Origin: an uncultured Pirellulaceae bacterium
Lineage (GTDB): Bacteria; Planctomycetota; Planctomycetia; Pirellulales; Pirellulaceae
Assembly (NCBI GenBank): GCA_937944405.1
Contig: CALDYR010000153.1
Location: 1 to 38,878, forward strand
Length of the DNA stretch: 38,878 nt
Direction: 5' to 3'
The first letter of the stretch is position 1. The number at the start of each line of letters is the position of its first letter. Below, one piece after another: positions 15,705-24,760 of this stretch. The notes below the pieces were generated by a model, which saw only the letters and a program-made list of their open reading frames with translations, did not search any database and had not been told where the DNA came from. The position numbers were made by a program, and so were the translations under genes.

Positions 15705-17171
15705 ATGAGCACCGCCGCACTAAAACCCGAAAAAAAGTCAACCATTGCCGTCAAAGTCCTCCTTGTCGACAACGACAAAGATCTGGCCAGAGCGATGACC
15801 GAAAGCCTCGAACGAATCGGGCTGGACTGTGCGTTCGCCACTTCGGGTCCTCAAGGCGCTCGGATGCTCAATCAAAACATTTACGACATCGTCGTTACCG
15901 ATTTGATGATGAATGATGTCGACGGGATGGGCATCTTAAAATTAGCCAAAGACACCCAACCCGATTGCGAGGTGATTCTTGTCACCGGCCACGCCACCGT
16001 CCCCCGCGCCGTTGACGCGATGCGGGAGCGCGCCTTCAATTTTCTTGAAAAACCAATCACCCCCAAACGTCTGCAAGCGGTAGTTTCCAAAGCCGTGGAA
16101 TCGGTGCGGCTGAAAAAACAAAACGAACAATTGCACATTCGATTAGACGAACGTTTCGGTTTTGATAATCTGATCTACGCCAGCGGCAGCATGAAATCGC
16201 TCGTCGAACGGCTCAAACGAATCGCTCCGACCGATGCGGGGGTGCTGATCACCGGTGAAACCGGAAGTGGCAAAGATGTCGTGGCACAAGCCATTCATCA
16301 AAACAGCCCTCGGAAGAAAAAACCCTTTGTCGCGATCAACACCGGCGCGGTCGCCGAACACTTGGTCGAAAGCGAACTCTTTGGTCACGTCAAAGGTGCG
16401 TTCACTGACGCGATCAGTGACCGGCAAGGCAAATTTGAATATGCCGACGGAGGCACTTTGTTCTTGGACGAATTGGGCGACATGCCCATGGCGACGCAAA
16501 TCAAATTGCTGCGCGTGCTTGAAGAAAGAGAAATCACTCGTGTGGGCGACAATAAACCCATTCCCGTCAACGTGCGCGTCTTAGCCGCCACCAATAAAGA
16601 TCTCGAAAAAGAAATCGAAGCAGGACGTTTCCGCAGCGACCTTTACTTTCGTTTGAAAATCGTCACCGTCCACCTTGATCCGTTACGCCAGCGGCGCGAA
16701 GACATCCTGCCCTTGGCCGATTTCTTTCGTAAACAAGCCAACAAGAAGAATGGCCGTTCGGTAAAAACGTTCTCCCAATCGCTCCGTCGTTGGTTGTTGG
16801 ATTATCAATGGAAGGGCAATGTACGTCAGTTGAAAAACGTTGTCGAAAGCCTCGTCGTGATGGATATCGACAACGAATTGGGCTTGGATGATCTATCCCC
16901 CGACCTTCACGACCGCACCGATGTTGCTGATGGGGGTGTCGCTGCTGCCCCGTTGACTGATATTGGGGGCGATGACCAGACGGCCATCCCGCAACAGGGT
17001 TCCGCCGCCCCTTCTTCAACGCTCGTGGGACAGTCCTTGAAAGAGATCGAAAAGTGGGCGATTGAACACACGCTGACTTTGGCCAACCACAACCGCGAAG
17101 AAACGGCTCGGATTTTAGGAATCAGCGAACGCAACCTCTACCGCAAACTCAAAGAGTACGAACTGAAGTAG
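15705..17171 (+). CDS. NtrC-family response regulator with a GAFTDA variant loop
   Basis: 488 residues from ATG 15705; longer frames start in non-conserved sequence. Receiver domain 15-130 with phospho-acceptor Asp66 (VVTDLMM) and Lys117 (EKP). AAA+ domain about 158-390: Walker A GETGSGKD (184-191), Walker B TLFLDE (251-256). The sigma54 loop reads GAFTDA (231-236) instead of GAFTGA. A Ser/Ala/Asp/Gly linker (401-440) leads to a Fis-type helix-turn-helix ([20 protein letters not shown]). The variant loop occurs in some family members and may change sigma54 contact. No partner kinase is adjacent, so it is an orphan here. An AT-flanked hairpin at 17307-17331 follows. Confidence 0.92.
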   Translation: MSTAALKPEKKSTIAVKVLLVDNDKDLARAMTESLERIGLDCAFATSGPQGARMLNQNIYDIVVTDLMMNDVDGMGILKLAKDTQPDCEVILVTGHATVPRAVDAMRERAFNFLEKPITPKRLQAVVSKAVESVRLKKQNEQLHIRLDERFGFDNLIYASGSMKSLVERLKRIAPTDAGVLITGETGSGKDVVAQAIHQNSPRKKKPFVAINTGAVAEHLVESELFGHVKGAFTDAISDRQGKFEYADGGTLFLDELGDMPMATQIKLLRVLEEREITRVGDNKPIPVNVRVLAATNKDLEKEIEAGRFRSDLYFRLKIVTVHLDPLRQRREDILPLADFFRKQANKKNGRSVKTFSQSLRRWLLDYQWKGNVRQLKNVVESLVVMDIDNELGLDDLSPDLHDRTDVADGGVAAAPLTDIGGDDQTAIPQQGSAAPSSTLVGQSLKEIEKWAIEHTLTLANHNREETARILGISERNLYRKLKEYELK

Positions 17172-17306
17172 GACCAGACGCTCAACGATCGGTCCCGGGG
17201 GCTTTGATCGTCCTCGGTCGCCGCAAAAAATGGGCAACGACGTCCGCAAACAAGCTTCCGTTGAACAGCTCCTGATCAAAGATAATTACCGAAAGCCGCT
17301 TCTTAA

Positions 17307-17331
17307 AAAAACGGCCTCAAAACCCGTTTTT
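17307..17331. terminator. Probable terminator after the second response regulator
   Basis: 8 bp stem AAAAACGG (17307-17314) / CCGTTTTT (17324-17331) with a 9-base loop, A-rich before and T-rich within the 3' arm, in the 220 bp gap before mutL. The shape fits a Rho-independent terminator on either strand, though the T-run is mostly part of the stem. Confidence 0.5.
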
Positions 17332-17394
17332 AAAAGCACGTCCAAGGCCGACAGGAATCGGTCCTAACCATTCCGCTTAAATACATTTACACGG

Positions 17395-19455
17395 ATGATT
17401 TCCATGAGCACTTCGACCACCGGCCGCCGCCCAATCCAACAGCTATCCGCCAGCGTCATCAACAAAATCGCCGCCGGTGAAGTGATTGAACGGCCGGCCA
17501 GCGTTGTCAAAGAATTGCTCGAAAACAGCGTCGACGCAGGTGCAACGCAAGTCGAAGTGTCGCTGGAAAATGGCGGGCTGGAACTAATTCGCATCACCGA
17601 TAACGGCAGCGGCATCCCCGAAGACCAGCTTATGCTGGCCGTAACCAGCCACGCCACCAGCAAAATCGAAGACGCCGACGATTTATTCAGCGTGGGAACC
17701 TTTGGGTTTCGCGGCGAAGCACTCGCATCGATCACGGAGGTTTCGCAAACAACGATTCGATCACGCACTCCCGACGCCGATTGCGGATTCGAACTGGTGG
17801 TCAACGGTGGCAACCACGACCCCCTTGAACCCTGCGGATGTCCTGAAGGCACAACGATTGAGGTTCGACAGCTGTTCTATAACACACCGGTGCGGCAAAA
17901 GTTTCTCAAAACCGCTCAAACCGAACGCGGCCATATCGCCGAAGCCTTCACGCGCGTTGCATTGGCCAATCCCCAAGTCCAAATGACGCTGCTCAACAAC
18001 GGAAAGGTTCTACATCAACTGCCCGCGACGGAGTCTTGGAGCCAACGCATCAAAGCTTTCTTTGGTCCCGAAATTGGAGACAACTTAATTCCAATCACCA
18101 ACGAAGACGACTCTGTTTCGGTTTCCGGTTACGTCGTCGACCCATCAGTCAGCCGGTCGAACAACCGAATGCAGTATTTATTTCTTAACGAACGTTACAT
18201 CCGCGACCGATCACTACAACACGCCCTCAGTGAAGCCTACCGTGGTTTGCTGATGGTGGGGCGATACCCGATTTGTTTCCTACGCATGCACATGCCATTT
18301 GAAATGGTCGATGTCAATGTTCACCCCGCGAAATTAGAAGTGCGTTTTCAGAATGGAGGCACCGTCTATCGCCAGTTGCTGGGAACGTTAAGAAACAAAT
18401 TCCTTACCACCGACCTGACCGCCAAAGGGCAACTCGCACGGCGGGCGCCAGCGCCCCAAGCCCCAACCTTAGAGCTCAAACCGTCGGTGGTCGAAAATCA
18501 AGACCGCATCGAATTCACCGCCGACACAACGCAACGTGACTGGACCGCGGCCCCCCGGCAACCCTTAGGTCTGAACATCACCGGAGAACGCGCCTTTCAA
18601 CCCTTTCCCGCGCTATCGCCATTGTCTCGATCCAACGATGCGGGCCGTGATTCATCTAGCGTCACTTCAGTCAACATGTCATCGGCGGCTTCCCTATCGC
18701 CGGCTTCGGCCGCTTCGACGGCTTCTTCGTCTGTGTCGAATTCAACGCCGAACTTGCCGGCCAACTACGATCCGTTTTCACACCCCTTGCCGGGAACCGA
18801 GGACTTAACGCGAAACGATCAAACGTCTGAAACCACGGTGGACCGTTCTTCAGCACTCCCCATTCCGCCGGCTGAGACTCGACAACGACAGTTCGCCATC
18901 CAAGTCCACAACACCTATTTGGTTCAGGAAACCGAAGAAGGCATGATCATCATTGATCAACACGCGTTGCACGAACGGATTATCTACGAACAAATTCGTG
19001 CCAAGGTTCTATCCGGCAAATTAGAATCGCAACGGATGTTGGTTCCCGAACCGGTCACCCTCCCGCCTGCCGAAGCGGCTGCTGTACTGGAACAAACTCA
19101 ATTGCTGGAAAGTCTAGGCATCGAAGTTGAACCTTTTGGGGGCGATACCGTTCTCGTGTCGTCCTACCCGACGATGCTCTGGCAGCAAAACCCAGCCGAA
19201 GTGCTCAAGGGAGTCGTGGACAAACTGATGGGGGAAGCCAAAAATCTTGACCAACGCGACCTGGTCGACGAGTTACTCCACATGATCTCCTGCAAGGCGG
19301 CCATTAAAGCCGGAGACCCGCTGACCCCCGAGGAGATCAACTCCTTACTAGAACAGAGGGAACTCTGCCAAGACGGTCATCATTGCCCACACGGACGGCC
19401 CACGTCGCTAACTTTTTCGCGCGAGCAACTCGATAAAAAGTTCAAACGCATTTAA
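17395..19455 (+). CDS. mutL: DNA mismatch repair protein MutL (endonuclease-type)
   Basis: 686 residues. The N-terminal GHKL ATPase (about 12-345) has catalytic Glu40 (KELLENSVDAGA), DNGSGI at 69-74 and GFRGEAL at 104-110. The linker 345-500 is Ser/Ala/Pro/Thr-rich and probably disordered. The C-terminal dimerisation domain carries the metal-dependent nicking motif DQHA-x2-E-x4-E (Asp521, His523, Glu527, Glu532), with SCKAAIKAGD near 631 and CPHGRP at 664-669. The nicking motif is missing in E. coli MutL and typical of bacteria without MutH, so it should cut the nascent strand itself. The start is ATG 17395 or, equally, ATG 17404. mutS is not in the window. Confidence 0.96.
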   Translation: MISMSTSTTGRRPIQQLSASVINKIAAGEVIERPASVVKELLENSVDAGATQVEVSLENGGLELIRITDNGSGIPEDQLMLAVTSHATSKIEDADDLFSVGTFGFRGEALASITEVSQTTIRSRTPDADCGFELVVNGGNHDPLEPCGCPEGTTIEVRQLFYNTPVRQKFLKTAQTERGHIAEAFTRVALANPQVQMTLLNNGKVLHQLPATESWSQRIKAFFGPEIGDNLIPITNEDDSVSVSGYVVDPSVSRSNNRMQYLFLNERYIRDRSLQHALSEAYRGLLMVGRYPICFLRMHMPFEMVDVNVHPAKLEVRFQNGGTVYRQLLGTLRNKFLTTDLTAKGQLARRAPAPQAPTLELKPSVVENQDRIEFTADTTQRDWTAAPRQPLGLNITGERAFQPFPALSPLSRSNDAGRDSSSVTSVNMSSAASLSPASAASTASSSVSNSTPNLPANYDPFSHPLPGTEDLTRNDQTSETTVDRSSALPIPPAETRQRQFAIQVHNTYLVQETEEGMIIIDQHALHERIIYEQIRAKVLSGKLESQRMLVPEPVTLPPAEAAAVLEQTQLLESLGIEVEPFGGDTVLVSSYPTMLWQQNPAEVLKGVVDKLMGEAKNLDQRDLVDELLHMISCKAAIKAGDPLTPEEINSLLEQRELCQDGHHCPHGRPTSLTFSREQLDKKFKRI

Positions 19456-19664
19456 AATACCGCAACTCAAGATAACCCATCGAAAATTAACCGGTCGAAA
19501 CCTATGAATCGCGAGAAAATGATTCTGGTCTGCGGTCACAAAAATCGCCCATTGAAGAGGCCGACAGAAATGTGAAACTTGCCCCTGTTGAAGTTCGCAT
19601 CTCGACATCGAAGCCCCACTTTTTTTTAATATCGTCACATCCTTTTACACATCCACGGCAGCTT

Positions 19665-21155
19665 ATGATTTGCGTTAGTATTGGCCGCGGCCGTCACCGA
19701 ATGATGATGGCCGAACACAAACACATTGTCGAACAAGGCGCTCAGTTGGTAGAACTGCGTCTGGATTTCATCCGTCGCCCGGTGGACCTCAAACGATTAC
19801 TCGCAGAGAAAACTTCGCCGGTGATCGCGACTTGCCGGCGCCGCACCGACCAAGGACTGTGGCAACACAATGAAGCCGATCGGGTGATGCTGTTGCGTTC
19901 TGCGATCGCCAATGGCGTCGACTATGTCGATCTCGAAATGGATGTCGCGGGTCAAATCCCGAGATACGGCAATACTCAGCGGATCGTAAGTTATCACAAT
20001 TTTGAACAAACGCCTGACAATCTCGAAGAGATCCATCACGCGATGACCAAGCTGGATCCTGACGTGATCAAGATCGTCACGATGGCTAACAACCCGGTCG
20101 ACAATATCGCGGCACTGCGCTTGTGTCGTGATTCAGAGATCCCCACGGTGGCGTTTTGCATGGGCGAAATGGGAATGATTTCCCGGATTCTTTGCGGCAA
20201 GTTCGGAGCACCGTTCACCTATTCAACCTTCAGCGCAGATCGCCCGATGGCACCGGGCCAGCTTTCCTTTGAGGTCATGGAGAAACTGTATCGCTATGAC
20301 GAAATCAACGAAAAAACGGAGATCCTTGGCGTAATCGCTGACCCGGTCGCACACAGCCTATCGCCCCGAATTCACAACGCCGCGATTCGCAAGAACAAGC
20401 TCAATATGCTGTACTTGCCTTTCCGCGTTCCCAGAGAATACCTCGGCACCTTCCTGAGCATCTGCCCAGAACTGGGCGTACGAGGTTTGAGTGTAACCAT
20501 TCCCCACAAAGAGCATGTCCTCAAAAGCATCCAAGCGGTCAGCGATGAAGTCGCCGGCATCGGCGCCGCCAACACGCTAGTGTTCACCAAGAAAGGAGTG
20601 GCCGGCTACAACACTGATTGCGCCGCGGCGATCGCAAGCCTGCGGAAAGGGCTTGAGGAAAAACATCCTGAACCAACCGACGTCTTCAAAGGCCGTCAAG
20701 TGTTGTTACTGGGGGCCGGAGGAGTTGCTCGTGCGATCGCGTTTGGGCTGCTTAAGGAAGGCGCCGAAGTCTTCATATCGGCACGAGACCACAAAAAATC
20801 GGAGGCCCTGGCCACCGCGTTGGATTGTAAATCGCTTGACTGGGCTGAACGCGGCAAGTCTCCATGCGACGCCTTAGTCAACTGCACGCCCGTTGGCATG
20901 CATCCCAACATGAACGATTCGCCATTTGATGCCTCCTGGTTTGATAAAAAAACGGTTGTGTTTGACACTGTCTATAACCCCGAACAGACCCTGTTCATCA
21001 AACAAGCGCGTGAATCCGGTTGCTCAACGGTCACCGGTATCGACATGTTCGTTGCTCAAGCCGCGAAGCAATTTAAATTGTTCACCGGCACCGAACCGGA
21101 CATCGAAACCATCCGCCTCGAAATCAAACGAGCCATCAGTGCGGCGAAATACTAA
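19665..21155 (+). CDS. aroDE: Bifunctional 3-dehydroquinate dehydratase (type I) / shikimate dehydrogenase
   Basis: 496 residues from ATG 19665; the longer frame adds 31 non-conserved residues. Residues 1-215 are a type I dehydroquinase: His111 (YHNFEQTP) and Schiff-base Lys136 (VIKIVTMAN), with ADRPMAPGQLS near the end. Residues 218-496 are shikimate dehydrogenase: SLSPRIHN (231-238), Lys282 (VTIPHK), Asp318 (YNTD), the NADP loop GAGGVARA (350-357) and NCTPVGM. The two halves catalyse consecutive steps, 3-dehydroquinate to 3-dehydroshikimate to shikimate. The same order of fusion is known in plants and Chlamydia. It overlaps aroK by one base (TAATG), so the two are co-translated. Confidence 0.95.
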   Translation: MICVSIGRGRHRMMMAEHKHIVEQGAQLVELRLDFIRRPVDLKRLLAEKTSPVIATCRRRTDQGLWQHNEADRVMLLRSAIANGVDYVDLEMDVAGQIPRYGNTQRIVSYHNFEQTPDNLEEIHHAMTKLDPDVIKIVTMANNPVDNIAALRLCRDSEIPTVAFCMGEMGMISRILCGKFGAPFTYSTFSADRPMAPGQLSFEVMEKLYRYDEINEKTEILGVIADPVAHSLSPRIHNAAIRKNKLNMLYLPFRVPREYLGTFLSICPELGVRGLSVTIPHKEHVLKSIQAVSDEVAGIGAANTLVFTKKGVAGYNTDCAAAIASLRKGLEEKHPEPTDVFKGRQVLLLGAGGVARAIAFGLLKEGAEVFISARDHKKSEALATALDCKSLDWAERGKSPCDALVNCTPVGMHPNMNDSPFDASWFDKKTVVFDTVYNPEQTLFIKQARESGCSTVTGIDMFVAQAAKQFKLFTGTEPDIETIRLEIKRAISAAKY

Positions 21156-21709
21156 TGGCATTGTTAAGGCTCATCGTTTTAATCGGCTACCGTGGAAGCG
21201 GAAAGTCCTCTGTAGGCCAATGTTTGGCCGATCGACTGGGTTGGGCCTGGAGTGATTCCGACGCGGAGGTTGAATCGAAACTCGGCGGCACCATCGCTGA
21301 GTTTTTTAAACAACACGGCGAAAGCAAATTTCGCACTTTGGAAACCGAAGCGATTGAAAAACTCGTATCAAACGCCGCCCCACGCGGCCATGTCATTTCG
21401 CTCGGCGGCGGTGCCCCGATGTTCAACGACAACCCTAGTATCTGGCGAAGCAGCGCGCGCTGCGTTTATTTGCGTGGTGCCGCAGAGACGCTTCATGCGC
21501 GGATCGCATCCGACAAATCCTCGCAAGACCAACGCCCCAACCTGACCGACGAAGGTGGACTGGCCGAAGTACAGAGGATGCTGGCACGGCGCGATGCAAC
21601 CTACCAATCCTGTTCCGATTGCATCGTCGATGTTGACCGAAAAACGGTTGCTGCGATTGTTGATGAAATCGTCGTTTCGTTTCGCCAATTCTTAGATCCC
21701 AAGCCGTAG
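21155..21709 (+). CDS. aroK: Shikimate kinase
   Basis: 184 residues. It phosphorylates shikimate with ATP, the step directly after the product of the upstream gene. Walker A is GYRGSGKSS (11-19), DSDAEVE binds shikimate (Asp in SDSD), FRTLETEAI matches the conserved FRxxE, GGGAP is the second shikimate loop, and QRPNLTDEGG forms the lid with its Arg. The length matches the family. The ATG sits inside the aroDE stop (TAATG at 21153-21157), typical of translational coupling. The prepilin peptidase gene follows after 50 bases and may be on the same transcript. Confidence 0.94.
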   Translation: MALLRLIVLIGYRGSGKSSVGQCLADRLGWAWSDSDAEVESKLGGTIAEFFKQHGESKFRTLETEAIEKLVSNAAPRGHVISLGGGAPMFNDNPSIWRSSARCVYLRGAAETLHARIASDKSSQDQRPNLTDEGGLAEVQRMLARRDATYQSCSDCIVDVDRKTVAAIVDEIVVSFRQFLDPKP

Positions 21710-21759
21710 ACAATCTCAAATCAATCGCTGGCAATTTCACTTCAACGCCTGAAAATTCT

Positions 21760-23091
21760 ATGTGTGCCCTTCTCCCTCCTGTGATCACCGTCGTGTTTTT
21801 GGCTGCCCTGGGCGCAGTCGTCGGTCAGTTCATCAACTGGGCCATTTACAGTTGGGCAATGTTTCGCTACCGGCCAATCAGCCCGTGGATGACGCTTGCT
21901 CCTGTTCGGCGATCCCAGATTGGGGCCACCAATTATTTCCGGAAAATCCCCATCGTGGGCTGGCTGGCGGCCCGGAACGTGGATTTTGGTGAGGAGGTCG
22001 ACGGGGCGTTTTGGGTGCGCCCGCTACTGATCGAACTCACTTGGGTGATTGGATTACCATTAGTTTTTTTCTGGTATGCAAACGGCGGGTTGCTGGCGAT
22101 CAACGCCACTACGGCCCATAGCATTGTGGGCTGGAAAGCGCTATCGGAAACCTGGTTCTGGTCGCACTCCATTTTGCTGGCGCTGTTGTTTATCGCAACC
22201 TTCATTGACTTCGACGAAAAAATGATCCCCGACCAAATTACGGTACCGGGGGTTGTGGTCGGTTTGGTAATTTCTGCGCTGTTTCCATGGTCCCGACTGC
22301 CGGAAATTGGCGCCAACGCGGGTGGGGCCGTCGTTGCTCCAATCACCTTCGCTTCGCCTCACACGATCACCGATAGCCATTGGTGTGATGGGATTGGTGG
22401 TCTGGTAATGGCGATTACCATCTTCACCATTTGGATTTTAGCACTGTTGCCACGCATCAGCCCCTTTCATCTTGGAATGGGCGCTGGTTTGAAATACACG
22501 GTCGCCTCGATTGTACGTCCACGCCGCAAAAGTGTTTGTGGAATACGAATTCAACACCGTCGCCCCTTCGGTATCACAAAAATCTTAGCCGCATTGTGGG
22601 TCATCGGCGTACCTCTGTTGATGGTTGGTTGGGGGTTGTTACCGACCAATCACTGGCACAGCCTATTGGGAGCGGTGATCGGATTGGCTGTATCGGGCGG
22701 TTTGATTTGGGCAATTCGGATTGTTGGGGGGTTGATGATGGGGCAACAGGCGATGGGATTCGGCGATGTCACATTGATGGCGATGGTGGGCACCTTCATC
22801 GGATGGCAGGCGTCGCTGGCGGCCTTCGTCTACGGCATTATGATCGCGATGGCGGCAGTGCTGCTGATGATGGTCATCATTCGCAACAGCCACATCGCAT
22901 TCGGACCATACTTGAGCATGGGAACGGTAGCCGCGGTATTCAACTGGCACGGCGTTTGGACAGCGGCAAAATTTCCAGTGTTCTCCTTTGGGCCGCTCTT
23001 ACTGCTGGTGCTTATGGCCAGCCTTATCGGCATGGTGATCTTGCTGCCGATCGTGCGATGGTTAAAGGGACGGATGTTCGGGGCAGCGTGA
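21760..23091 (+). CDS. Prepilin peptidase (type IV, A24 family), long form without the zinc cysteines
   Basis: 443 residues with many hydrophobic segments, an inner-membrane protein. Both aspartates of the A24 active site are present: Asp150 in FIDFDEKMIPD and Asp336 in GFGD (333-336). It cleaves the leader of type IV or Flp prepilins. The N-terminal region keeps RKIPIVGWLAARN...RPLLIELTW, the layout of the methylase half, but the usual two CxxC pairs are absent. An extra ~120 residues (about 180-300), partly hydrophilic, separate the two aspartates. Family members are usually 200-290 residues. The only pilin candidate in the window is the Flp-type gene at 34923-35114. Confidence 0.85.
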   Translation: MCALLPPVITVVFLAALGAVVGQFINWAIYSWAMFRYRPISPWMTLAPVRRSQIGATNYFRKIPIVGWLAARNVDFGEEVDGAFWVRPLLIELTWVIGLPLVFFWYANGGLLAINATTAHSIVGWKALSETWFWSHSILLALLFIATFIDFDEKMIPDQITVPGVVVGLVISALFPWSRLPEIGANAGGAVVAPITFASPHTITDSHWCDGIGGLVMAITIFTIWILALLPRISPFHLGMGAGLKYTVASIVRPRRKSVCGIRIQHRRPFGITKILAALWVIGVPLLMVGWGLLPTNHWHSLLGAVIGLAVSGGLIWAIRIVGGLMMGQQAMGFGDVTLMAMVGTFIGWQASLAAFVYGIMIAMAAVLLMMVIIRNSHIAFGPYLSMGTVAAVFNWHGVWTAAKFPVFSFGPLLLLVLMASLIGMVILLPIVRWLKGRMFGAA

Positions 23092-23180
23092 GCCAAAAAA
23101 TCAAGCTTTCACTCAAGGCGCGAATTTTATTTTAAAAACGTAAGCCGCCTCGCGTGGTGGACCGCCTTGGGTTTGGATAA

Positions 23181-24462
23181 TTAGCCCTTGGTCGGTTTGC
23201 ACCACTGGATCCTATTTGAACCGCTGACAAAATCTACTGATGCGATTGCCCGTGATTCATAAGGATTGCCATTCCGTAGGCTTTTGCTACCGAAAGTTTG
23301 ATCCGCCGGCCAACCGAGCGCGATTGCATAAAGCACATCATCTTTGGCTGGAAAACGCACGTCCGCAGCGACCGATTGCATATCGTCATATTCGGTATGG
23401 TGTTCGTTTTTGAATCGGTTTTCCCCTTGAGCGAACTTCGCCGTGAACCTTCCAAGGCCCAGTTCCGTAGATCGCCTCTCCATTTAGCTCCAACCACGCC
23501 CCAAAATCTTGCAGAATTGCCGCTTCACTGCCCCCGATCGTGCCGTCGGGTTTGGGTTCAATGGAAAGCAACAGGTTGCCATTTTTTCTGACAACGTCCA
23601 CCAATTCGTCGATCAAAAAATCTGAGGACTTGTAATTCTCGTTGATGATCCAAGTCCACGATAGCTTGTCCACTACGGTATCGGTTTGCCACGGCAATGG
23701 GCTGGTCACTTTTTGCCGCCCGCGTTCGATCTCCAACACCATCAGTCTTCGGGAAACAATTCGTTCCGCATATTTTCATCCTGAAGGACAACTCCTTTGT
23801 TCCAATCAAGCCCCTTGTTGTAATCGTACGCCATGATCTTTTTGTGTACCGACTGGAAACCGGGTTTATCCAACCCAAAGTCAAACCAAAGAATATCTGG
23901 CTGATACTGGTCGACGATGTCCGTGGTGCGGTCCCACCAATGGTTCAAAAACGCTTGCAGCGGTAGCGCGTCTTTTTCGATCGGTTTCCAGTAAAGATCC
24001 TGGCACTCCGGATCGTTGGTGTCGAAGGTCGGATCCCATTTGGGACAGAACTCCTGATTGAGCGCGTAGTGCGACGCCCCCGGCTTTGAGCCCCTTTTCT
24101 CGAACCGCATTTAATAGCAGACGCAGAAACATCCCGTTTGGGTCCAACGTCCACCATTCCAACGTGTGTTTCGATGCGTACATCGGGTAACCGTCATGCA
24201 TTTCAGCCACAGGCGCGTTGTAACGAGCCCCCGACTGTTTGAACAGATCAACCCATTGCTGGGAATTGAACTTTTCCATTTTGAACCTCGAAAAGACGTC
24301 CCTATCGCCAAACTTGGCGTCACGAAATCATTGCGGGCACGTGTAATGACTTCGGATCGACCCCCAGTCGGCTTGGTAGCGGAACTCGTCTTGAGCAAAA
24401 ATTGGGTCAACAAATAAAGTGTGGCAAAACGCAAGCAAAGGCAGCAGTCGGTTGAAGACCAT
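23181..24462 (-). pseudogene. Decayed GH29 alpha-L-fucosidase
   Basis: Pieces of one exported alpha-L-fucosidase occur in order on the minus strand but in different frames. First comes a signal peptide from ATG 24462 (MVFNRLLPLLAFCHTLF...FAQ). Then come ADWGSIRSHYTCPQ + stop + FRDAKFG; KMEKFNSQQWVDLFKQSGARY...AEMHDGYPMY; SHYALNQEF...PDILWFDFG (the nucleophile region); NGNLLLSIEPKPDGTI; and the tail HHTEYDD...DVLYAIALGWP. Lesions seen: an in-frame TGA at 24328-24330 where the family has Trp, a deletion after AKFG, and frame changes near 24080, 23750 and 23440. The intact enzyme would hydrolyse fucosides such as those in algal polysaccharides. Several independent lesions exclude one sequencing error. 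Confidence 0.85.
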
Positions 24463-24760
24463 ATCAGTCAAACCGTTGGAGTCGATGGTTGAAGTCACAG
24501 CTCGAAGCACACACTGAGCTTTCCGATTCACTATCTGAGAATCAGAACTTCAAACTTCAGACGGCTTTATAACTCCGTCCACCAACGTCTTATCGGGGTT
24601 GCGAGTGTCCGGCCAATCCACATCATCGGCGATGGGAAGATGGGAATTCTCGAAAAAAACATCTATTTACGCTCAAGCTCGACATTGCTAGAGTCGCCAC
24701 CAGTTCAAATTTCCACGGAGAAATTCCGGTTTTCCCTTCAGTTACTGACACCCCCCGGTC
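24463..24760. other. Divergent spacer between the fucosidase pseudogene and the OmpA-like lipoprotein gene
   Basis: 298 bases with no credible ORF. It should hold the old fucosidase promoter and the promoter of the lipoprotein gene. I found no convincing hexamer pair or palindrome. Confidence 0.4.

Noticed and set aside
22431-23135. 234-codon plus frame inside the prepilin peptidase gene
   Set aside because: It is a different frame of a gene with both active-site Asp motifs; the alternative translation is His/Gly/Asp-rich without family resemblance.
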